Below, one piece after another: positions 7,520-13,058 of a stretch of 14,749 nucleotides of DNA. How positions within the stretch are numbered: position 1 is the first letter of the stretch; each line of letters opens with the position of its first letter. A model generated the notes under the pieces. That model had not been told where the DNA came from, did no database searches, and saw only the letters and a list, made by a program, of their open reading frames with translations. Both the position numbers and the translations under genes were made by a program. Source of the DNA: Janthinobacterium lividum (GTDB lineage: Bacteria; Pseudomonadota; Gammaproteobacteria; Steroidobacterales; Steroidobacteraceae); NCBI GenBank assembly GCA_943327025.2, contig CALPVO020000017.1:1-14749 (forward strand). Reading direction: 5' to 3'.

Positions 7520-8152
7520 CTAGGCGCGCCCCGCCGTCGGGGCGAGGCGAGAAAGCTCGATGCCGAGCAGGCGGGCGGCAGCGTGCCAACGTTCGGTGAA
7601 GGGAATGTCGAACACCAGGCGATCGTCGACGGGGGTGGTCAGCCAGGCGTTTTCACGAATTTCTGCCTCGAGTTGCCCGGCTTCCCACCCCGCATAGCCG
7701 AGCGCCACGACGGCCTGAGAGGGCCCTTCCCCCGCGGACATAGCCACCAGCACATCGCGTGAGGTGGTGACATGCAGGGTTTCCGAGATGCGGAGGGTCG
7801 ACTCGAAATCGCGCAGAGGACGGTGCAGCACGAAGCCGCGGTCCGTTTGTACGGGGCCGCCGCGCAGCACGGGCTGCTCGAGTGCCCCCGGCGGCGCGGG
7901 GGGCAGTTTCAAATGGTCGAGCAGTTCTGCCAGAGTCATCTTCAGCGGCTGGTTCAGGATGATTCCCAGCGCACCGCGCTCGCTGTGCTCGCACAGCAGC
8001 GTGACGGTGCCGGCAAATTGGCTGTCTTTCAGGCTCGGCATGGCCACCAGCAACTGGTTGCCTAGGTAGGTGGTAGTCGGGTCCAAGCGGTCGCTCGCGC
8101 GACGGCCGCGGAGCCGGGTGACGTGGACAGGACGTTGACGCTTCTGGGGCAT
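7520..8152 (-). CDS. yqgE: YqgE/AlgH family protein
   Basis: Conserved protein of unknown biochemical function (DUF179; called AlgH in Pseudomonas). Diagnostic segments: LGNQLLVAMPSLKDSQF, GALGIILNQPL, VLRGGPVQTDRGFVLH, TTSRDVL and ALGYAGWEAGQLEAEI followed by NAWLT. Start is uncertain. ATG at 8152 gives 210 residues with an arginine-rich leader; TTG at 8086 gives 188, matching the usual 185-190; a GTG at 8200 gives 226. None has a good Shine-Dalgarno; the ATG is reported and the TTG is the best alternative on length. The gene lies between tonB (66 nt upstream from this start) and ruvX (8 nt downstream). The yqgE-ruvX-pyrB order is conserved in gammaproteobacteria. Confidence 0.94.
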   Translation of the reverse strand: MPQKRQRPVHVTRLRGRRASDRLDPTTTYLGNQLLVAMPSLKDSQFAGTVTLLCEHSERGALGIILNQPLKMTLAELLDHLKLPPAPPGALEQPVLRGGPVQTDRGFVLHRPLRDFESTLRISETLHVTTSRDVLVAMSAGEGPSQAVVALGYAGWEAGQLEAEIRENAWLTTPVDDRLVFDIPFTERWHAAARLLGIELSRLAPTAGRA

Positions 8153-8218
8153 AAGGAAAGTATCGGCTGCTGCGCAGCACTCCACAAGATTGAAACGCAC
8201 CGTCTTGCGGAAGCCCGT

Positions 8219-9118
8219 TCAGTGAACGTTGGTATCTTGCAGTCGGCCGCTACTGAATTCCCACCCGTAGGAGAGTCGGATTGCGTCGTGATTGGCGCGC
8301 AATTCACCTGAAAATGCTTCGAACGGGGCGGCGAGGCGCAGGATGCCGAGTGCGGCCCGGTCCAATTCCGGAACGCCGCTGGAACGCTGCAGGAGCACTT
8401 CGCCCAGCGTTCCGTCGGCCAGTATTTGCACTTCCAGCACCGGGTTTCCGCTCAACCGGCCGCGACGGATGGCGCCGAGCGGGTAATGGGTGCTTCCCAC
8501 GTCTTCCACATGATGACGCCAGCGGTCGAGGTAGACCGCCAACCCCGATTCGCGGGTGTCTGCGCGGACCGCGAGTTCGCGCTGGGGGCCGCCAAGGCGT
8601 GGGTTTTGGCCCAATGACGTATTCCATAACGGGCCGGTACCGGCAACGCTGGCTGTCGTGGTGGGTGGGGTGACATTGAGCCGGTCAGCGTTGCGCATGG
8701 CGTCGGCGTCATTCGCCACCAAGAACGCTGGGGCTCGCCGTTGGCGGCGGGAAACCTCGGCTTGCTCGCCGATGGTGTTGGTGGCCGCAGCACTGCCTTC
8801 CAGCGCTGGAAGCCCGGATTCCACCGAATCCTCCGGGCGGTCGAGGCCGCTACCTCGCTGGTTCGCCTGCGCAAGGTAGCGGGCGTCCGGGTTGGGCCGG
8901 CGGTCGTCCACAGCTGCGGGGAGTAGGACAACCTCCAGACCGGATGCGCTCGGGCTATCTGGCGCTGAACGGCTGAAGGTAACGCCCAACAAGACCAGCA
9001 GATGGACGGCGGCGGCGAGGAACAGGGTGGTGTTCAACCGGTCACGGACCGGAGCGACACCCTCGCGTAAAGCGCCGATGTCGCGTTCCGCCGTGGCTGG
9101 GGAGAGTTCGTCCGTCAT
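8219..9118 (-). CDS. tonB: TonB-family energy transducer, TonB3-like
   Basis: The 299-residue protein has a cytoplasmic N-terminus, one membrane helix (about 30-49, LNTTLFLAAAVHLLVLLGVTF), a long periplasmic linker and a C-terminal TonB domain (about 190-290) with YPLGAIRRGRLSG, PVLEVQILADGTLGEVLLQ, SSGVPELDRAALGIL and APF. TonB proteins carry ExbBD-derived energy to outer-membrane partners. The linker lacks the Glu-Pro/Lys-Pro runs of classical TonB and instead has DARYLAQANQRGSG (78-91), as I recall for TonB3-type proteins. In P. aeruginosa the gene at this position beside gshB and pilG is tonB3, needed for twitching motility, so a role in pilus function is inferred. No ExbB/ExbD is nearby. 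The start lies in a 22-bp tandem duplication and has no clear Shine-Dalgarno. Confidence 0.9.
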   Translation of the reverse strand: MTDELSPATAERDIGALREGVAPVRDRLNTTLFLAAAVHLLVLLGVTFSRSAPDSPSASGLEVVLLPAAVDDRRPNPDARYLAQANQRGSGLDRPEDSVESGLPALEGSAAATNTIGEQAEVSRRQRRAPAFLVANDADAMRNADRLNVTPPTTTASVAGTGPLWNTSLGQNPRLGGPQRELAVRADTRESGLAVYLDRWRHHVEDVGSTHYPLGAIRRGRLSGNPVLEVQILADGTLGEVLLQRSSGVPELDRAALGILRLAAPFEAFSGELRANHDAIRLSYGWEFSSGRLQDTNVH

Positions 9119-9150
9119 GCCCGTATTATTTGTCCGTCGTGCCCGTATTA
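9107..9150. repeat. 22-bp tandem duplication at the gshB/tonB junction
   Basis: Positions 9107-9128 and 9129-9150 are adjacent copies of a 22-bp unit with 20 identical bases. On the minus strand each copy starts with TAATACGGGCA. The gshB-side copy supplies the gshB stop TAA. The tonB-side copy carries a second TAA and the tonB start ATG. In the gshB-side copy that ATG is ACG. The intergenic gap of 29 nt is almost wholly a product of this duplication. Confidence 0.9.
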
Positions 9151-10128
9151 GGTGGGGCGACGTGCGGCGATGGCATCCATGAGCAGGCCAGCGATATCGA
9201 GGTCGAATTGGGAGTCCAGTTCGCGGATACCAGTGGGGCTGGTGACGTTGATTTCGGTGACATAACCACCGATGACGTCGAGCCCGACAAACAGCATGCC
9301 TCGCTCACGAAGGGTGGGACCAATTTGCGCGCAGAGCCAACGGTCCCGGTCAGTCAGCGGGCGTCCTACGCCTTTGGCCCCTGCCGCGAGGTTGCCGCGG
9401 TTGTCGGTGGCAGCAGGAATACGGGCCAGCGCATAGGGCACCGGTACTCCGTCCACGAGGATGACGCGAGAGTCGCCACCGGTGACGATTTCCGGCAAAT
9501 AACGCTGAATGATGGCGTACTGCTGGCCATAGCCGGTGAGGGTTTCGAACACGGAAGACGCGTTCTTGTCACCCGTGTCGAGGACGAAGATGCCACGCCC
9601 ACCCATGCCGTCGAGCGGCTTGCAGACCGCCTTGCCATGCTCGGCGAGGAAGGCGTGCATATCTGGCATGGAGCGGGTGATGAGCGTCGGCGCGCAGCAC
9701 TCCGGGAACCAAGCGGTAAACACCTTCTCGTTCATATCCCGCAGGCCTTGCGGTCGGTTCACCACCAGACAGCCCGCTGCTTCAGCCCGTTCCAGAATGT
9801 ACGTGGCGTAGATGTATTCCGTGTCGAACGGCGGGTCTTTGCGCATCAACAACACGTCGAAGCTGCCCAGAGGCTGGGCCACAGCATCCCCGTGAGTGAA
9901 CCAGTCGTAGAGATCCTGGCGCACGGTGACGGGGCGGGCCCGGCCCCAGGCGGTGCCATCCCGTAGCCACAGATCGCTCAGTTCCAAAGTGTGCGTTTCC
10001 CAACCGCGCGCCTGCGCTGCCAACAGCATGGCGAGGGTGCTGTCTTTCTTGGGATTGATGGCGGCAATGGGGTCCATCACCACACCAACGCGGAGCGGAC
10101 GACTGGGGGCAGGAGTGGACACAGGCAT
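9148..10128 (-). CDS. gshB: Glutathione synthetase
   Basis: The 326-residue ATP-grasp enzyme joins gamma-glutamylcysteine and glycine to glutathione in the cytosol. Landmarks: RVGVVMDPIAAINPKKDST (13-31), MRKDPPFDTEYIYATYIL (95-112), NRPQGLRDMNEKV (124-136), the ATP-grasp glycine loop KPLDGMGGRGIF (170-181) and the C-terminal Mg/ATP segment EINVTSPTGIREL. All match E. coli-type GshB (316 residues), with a short proline/serine leader extra. The start precedes the first conserved strand by about 12 residues, so it cannot be much later; its ribosome site is weak. It is first in the minus-strand group running to pyrK and diverges from pilG; this gshB/pilG pairing is conserved in Pseudomonas and Xanthomonas. 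Confidence 0.97.
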   Translation of the reverse strand: MPVSTPAPSRPLRVGVVMDPIAAINPKKDSTLAMLLAAQARGWETHTLELSDLWLRDGTAWGRARPVTVRQDLYDWFTHGDAVAQPLGSFDVLLMRKDPPFDTEYIYATYILERAEAAGCLVVNRPQGLRDMNEKVFTAWFPECCAPTLITRSMPDMHAFLAEHGKAVCKPLDGMGGRGIFVLDTGDKNASSVFETLTGYGQQYAIIQRYLPEIVTGGDSRVILVDGVPVPYALARIPAATDNRGNLAAGAKGVGRPLTDRDRWLCAQIGPTLRERGMLFVGLDVIGGYVTEINVTSPTGIRELDSQFDLDIAGLLMDAIAARRPT

Positions 10129-10149
10129 GGGCTAAGGCTTCCGGCAGGG

Positions 10150-10184
10150 GACAGACTGTGACGGACCTCGCACAGTCGTGTGTC
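10150..10184. promoter_or_regulatory. Inverted repeat between gshB and pilG
   Basis: GACTGTG (10154-10160) and CACAGTC (10171-10177) form a perfect 7-bp inverted repeat around a 10-nt spacer. It extends outward by GACA (10150-10153) pairing with TGTC (10181-10184) across a 3-nt bulge. It starts 22 nt upstream of the gshB start in the 181-nt divergent region. It could be a two-fold regulator site or a leader-RNA hairpin for gshB. The rest of 10129-10309 holds a smaller GTACC-ATGTC-GGTAC dyad (10222-10236) and no convincing promoter hexamer pair. Confidence 0.45.
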
Positions 10185-10309
10185 GGTCCAGTTTACACCT
10201 GCTGTACCCCCCGGTTGGCAGGTACCATGTCGGTACGCGTTCCTGGGTGCGCAGGGCTTGCCATTGCGGCGTGCCTGTTTGCTGAAAATCCGGGAGAATC
10301 GAGGAACTC

Positions 10310-10789
10310 ATGGAACTCCAGACGGAAACGGAACGGGCCGCCCGGTTAGCTGGCCTGAAGGTGCTGGTCATCGACGACAGCAAGACCATCCGGCGTACGG
10401 CGGAAACGCTGCTGGCTCGCGAGGGCTGTGAAGTGTTTACGGCGGTCGATGGTTTCGATGCTCTGTCGAAGGTTGCCGACCACCGGCCCGACATCATCTT
10501 CGTGGACATCATGATGCCGCGGCTCGATGGCTACCAGGCCTGCTCTCTCATCAAGCGGAGCAAGGCCTTCCGTACCATTCCCGTCATCATGCTGTCGTCG
10601 AAGGATGGCCTCTTCGATCGTGCGCGTGGCCGCATCGTTGGCAGCGAGCATTACCTCACCAAGCCGTTTACGCGTGATGAATTGCTGTCCGCCATTGAGC
10701 AGCATGTGGCACTGTCCACTGCGCCGACGCCATTGGCGCTCGGTCATCTCGATACTCAGGCTTTGGAACCCGCCCTTCCCCAGGGTTGA
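10310..10789 (+). CDS. pilG: Pil-Chp response regulator PilG
   Basis: Single-domain CheY-like receiver, 159 residues, that receives phosphate from ChpA and promotes pilus extension; in Pseudomonas it also activates adenylate cyclase CyaB. Motifs: acid pair D22-D23 in VLVIDDSKTIRRTAETLL, phospho-acceptor D66 in IIFVDIMMPRLDGYQ, S96 in IMLSSKDGLFD and K118 in YLTKPF. The core is nearly identical to P. aeruginosa PilG (135 residues). A C-terminal tail of about 20 Ala/Pro/Leu-rich residues and a longer N-terminus make up the extra length. GAGGA at 10301-10305 precedes the ATG by 4 nt. It is first in the operon; pilH follows after 17 nt. Confidence 0.97.
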   Translation: MELQTETERAARLAGLKVLVIDDSKTIRRTAETLLAREGCEVFTAVDGFDALSKVADHRPDIIFVDIMMPRLDGYQACSLIKRSKAFRTIPVIMLSSKDGLFDRARGRIVGSEHYLTKPFTRDELLSAIEQHVALSTAPTPLALGHLDTQALEPALPQG

Positions 10790-10791
10790 TC

Positions 10792-10796
10792 GGAGA
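10792..10796 (+). promoter_or_regulatory. Ribosome binding site that fixes the pilH start
   Basis: GGAGA lies 10 nt before the ATG at 10807. It falls after the in-frame ATA/ATG-like codons near 10786, so the downstream ATG, which gives a family-length PilH, is preferred. Confidence 0.5.
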
Positions 10797-10806
10797 CTTC
10801 AACGCC

Positions 10807-11172
10807 ATGCCGCTCATCCTAGTCATCGACGATTCCCCCACCGAGGTGTTTGTCATTCGGCGTGCGCTGGAACAACACGGCTACCAGACTGCTGCTGCGG
10901 CTGATGGAGCCGAAGGTTTTCGTTTGGCCAAGTCGATGAAACCCGATCTCATCTTCATGGATATCGTCATGCCGGGTGTGAACGGCTTTCAGGCTACCCG
11001 CCAGCTGGCCAAGGACCCGGAGACGGCTGCCATTCCAGTGGTCATGGTGACCAGCAAGGATCAGGACACCGACCGTATCTGGGGCATGCGCCAAGGCGCA
11101 GTGGACTACCTCGTCAAGCCGGTCACGCCCCAGGCGTTGGTGGCGAAAGCGCAGTCCGTACTGGCTCATTGA
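10807..11172 (+). CDS. pilH: Pil-Chp response regulator PilH
   Basis: CheY-like receiver of 121 residues, the same length as P. aeruginosa PilH. It opposes PilG, favouring retraction or acting as a phosphate sink. Motifs: acid pair D8-D9 in ILVIDDSPTE, phospho-acceptor D52 in LIFMDIVMPGVNGFQATRQL, T82 in MVTSKDQDTDRIWGMRQGA and K104 in YLVKP. The KDQ(D/E)TD and WGxRQGA run separates PilH from PilG. An in-frame start 21 nt earlier would overlap the pilG stop and add residues unlike the family, so the ATG at 10807 was chosen. pilI follows after 19 nt. Confidence 0.97.
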   Translation: MPLILVIDDSPTEVFVIRRALEQHGYQTAAAADGAEGFRLAKSMKPDLIFMDIVMPGVNGFQATRQLAKDPETAAIPVVMVTSKDQDTDRIWGMRQGAVDYLVKPVTPQALVAKAQSVLAH

Positions 11173-11191
11173 AGCGGAAACTCACAGTAGC

Positions 11192-11755
11192 ATGTCGCTG
11201 AACCCCTCCCCGCTGCGTGAATTGCGTGACCAACCATTCGAGCTGCTGCTGGCTCTCGAAGCGCGCGCACTGACCGCTGAGGCGCCGACTGGCGCCACTG
11301 AGGTCACCGATGAGTGGGTAGGCGTTGCGTTCCGCTTGGGTACGGAGACGTTTCTGGCCGCACGCGAAGAGACCCGTGAGGTGCTCGCTGTTCCTGCGCA
11401 CTTGACACGCGTGCCTGGTGCCCGCCCTTGGGTGCGCGGGCTGCACAACGTTCGTGGTCAGTTATTGCCCATCATCGACCTGCGGCAGTTCTTGGGCAGT
11501 GGCGTCACCGCCGTGCACCGGCAGTCGCGCGTGTTGGTGGTGCAACACCGCGAAGTGCCGGTCGGATTGCTGGTCGATGAGGTGCTGGGATTCCGGCGCT
11601 TCCCGGAAAGCACGTTCGAGCCCGTGCCACCGCCCACGCTAGTGCGCTGTGAACATTATCTCGCTGGCGTGTTTCGCCGCGGGGGCGAAGCTTGGCCTGT
11701 CTTCGGCCTGCGTCGCTTGGTTGAATCTCCCGCATTTCTGGCGGCGGCAAGGTAG
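11192..11755 (+). CDS. pilI: CheW-like adaptor PilI
   Basis: The 187-residue CheW-domain scaffold couples the receptor PilJ to the kinase ChpA at the cytoplasmic face of the membrane. Visible: WVGVAFRLGTETFLAARE (42-59), then VPGARPWVRGLHNVRGQLLPIIDLRQFLG (74-102), the CheW hallmark, and a second barrel with RVLVVQHREVPVGLLVDEVLGFRRF. The N-terminal 40 residues are a short helical leader usual for PilI (178 residues in P. aeruginosa). The start is supported by ATG position and length; the ribosome site is weak (GCGGAA, distant). The gap to pilJ is 34 nt. Confidence 0.95.
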   Translation: MSLNPSPLRELRDQPFELLLALEARALTAEAPTGATEVTDEWVGVAFRLGTETFLAAREETREVLAVPAHLTRVPGARPWVRGLHNVRGQLLPIIDLRQFLGSGVTAVHRQSRVLVVQHREVPVGLLVDEVLGFRRFPESTFEPVPPPTLVRCEHYLAGVFRRGGEAWPVFGLRRLVESPAFLAAAR

Positions 11756-11789
11756 TCGGCATGCCTCAATACAACTCCCGGATGGTTTC

Positions 11790-13058
11790 ATGGAAACGAT
11801 GAGCGGGCTGAAGCGCCTGCCCCTGCTGATGGGCCTGGCGCTGGCACTGGCCGTTGGCGCGGGCACGGTGCTGGTGGTGGATACGCTGGGTTTCCAGTTG
11901 TGGGTGAATTTGCCGCCGGCTTGGTTGGCGGTTGGCCTGCTAGGTGGCGCCGCGCTCGTGTTGTTGGCCTTGCTATGGGTGTATTACTCCTCGGCGAACC
12001 TGCGTCGCGCCACTGAGCAGGCGACGGCGCAGAACCAGCGTAATCAGGAGGCTATCCTGCGCTTGCTGGATGAACTCACCAGCCTTGCCGATGGCGACCT
12101 CACCGTGCAAGCCACCGTGACGGAAGACATCACGGGCGCCATCGCGGATTCCATCAATTACGCCATCGAGGCCTTGCGTGGGCTCGTAGGTACCATCAAC
12201 ACCACGGCAGTAGCGCTCGATAGTGCGGCGCGCAGTACGCAGGCGGCCGCTGGCCATCTCGCGAAGGCCACGGTGGCCCAAACGCGTCAGGTCTCTGGTG
12301 CGACCGAGTCTGTCGCGCAAATGGCCGCGTCCGTCGAGGAGGTGTCCGGGAACGCCGAACGCTGCGCCGACGTGGCTCGTCATGCGGTGGGTGTCGCCCA
12401 CAAGGGTGGCGAGGCAGTGCGTCGCACCATTGATGGTATGAACACCATCCGCGACACCATTCAGGAAACCAGCAAGCGCATCAAGCGGCTCGGCGAGAGT
12501 TCGCAGGAAATTGGCAATATCGTCGAACTGATCAACGACATTGCTGAGCAGACCAACATCCTGGCGCTGAACGCTTCCATCCAAGCGATGAGCGCCGGTG
12601 AGGCTGGCCGTGGGTTTGCTGTGGTGGCAGACGAAGTGCAGCGCCTTGCGGAACGTGCGGCCACCGCCACTCGGCAGATTGAAGTATTGGTGCGCGCCAT
12701 TCAGGCAGACACCAACGAGGCAGTGGTCTCCATGGAGCGCAGTACCACCGACGTCGTGGGCGGTGCCCTTCTGGCGGAAAATGCTGGTGCAGCGCTGGAG
12801 GAGATCGAGCAGGTCTCCAACCAGATTGCCAGCCTCGTGCAGAATATTTCCGCCACGGCTCGTCAGCAGGCCGCTGCGGCTAGCGCCATTTCCCGCACCA
12901 TGCAGGTTCTGCGTGAAATTTCCACGCAGACCGCCGACGGCACCACTGCCACTTCCCAGTCCATCGGCAAGCTCGCCGAACTCGCTACGCAGTTGCGCGA
13001 CAGTGTGTCGGGCTTCCGTCTCGCGGGCTCGACGGCTGGCACTGAACGGCGCGCATGA
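11790..13058 (+). CDS. pilJ: Methyl-accepting chemotaxis protein PilJ lacking the periplasmic sensor domain
   Basis: The 422-residue MCP signals to ChpA through PilI. Membrane helices at about 10-30 and 45-66 leave a periplasmic loop of only about 15 residues. P. aeruginosa PilJ (about 680) has near 280 periplasmic residues here, so the ligand/pilin-sensing module is gone. A HAMP segment (RNQEAILRLLDELTSLADGDL onward, about 84-135) and the signalling hairpin SQEIGNIVELINDIAEQTNILALNASIQAMSAGEAGRGFAVVADEVQRLAER (238-289) closely match PilJ. No CheR-tether pentapeptide at the C-terminus. Start: ATG 11790 with GGATGG at 11780-11785; the next ATG at 11799 is possible. The frame extends upstream to 11649, but that part overlaps pilI. 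The stop overlaps the chpA start by 4 nt. The gap from pilI is too short to hide a lost exon-like segment, so the deletion is genuine in this sequence. Confidence 0.93.
   Translation: METMSGLKRLPLLMGLALALAVGAGTVLVVDTLGFQLWVNLPPAWLAVGLLGGAALVLLALLWVYYSSANLRRATEQATAQNQRNQEAILRLLDELTSLADGDLTVQATVTEDITGAIADSINYAIEALRGLVGTINTTAVALDSAARSTQAAAGHLAKATVAQTRQVSGATESVAQMAASVEEVSGNAERCADVARHAVGVAHKGGEAVRRTIDGMNTIRDTIQETSKRIKRLGESSQEIGNIVELINDIAEQTNILALNASIQAMSAGEAGRGFAVVADEVQRLAERAATATRQIEVLVRAIQADTNEAVVSMERSTTDVVGGALLAENAGAALEEIEQVSNQIASLVQNISATARQQAAAASAISRTMQVLREISTQTADGTTATSQSIGKLAELATQLRDSVSGFRLAGSTAGTERRA

Noticed and set aside
10216..10232. Possible sigma-54 promoter upstream of pilG (TTGGCA start)
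   Set aside because: The -12 GC is missing at the required spacing, so only the -24 half matches.
11649..11789. In-frame upstream extension of pilJ inside pilI
   Set aside because: It would overlap pilI by over 100 nt and adds residues unlike MCP N-termini; the ATG at 11790 sits just before the first membrane helix.
11755..11790. Frameshift as the reason for short PilJ
   Set aside because: Only 34 nt separate pilI and pilJ, so the missing sensor sequence is not hidden in another frame; it is absent.
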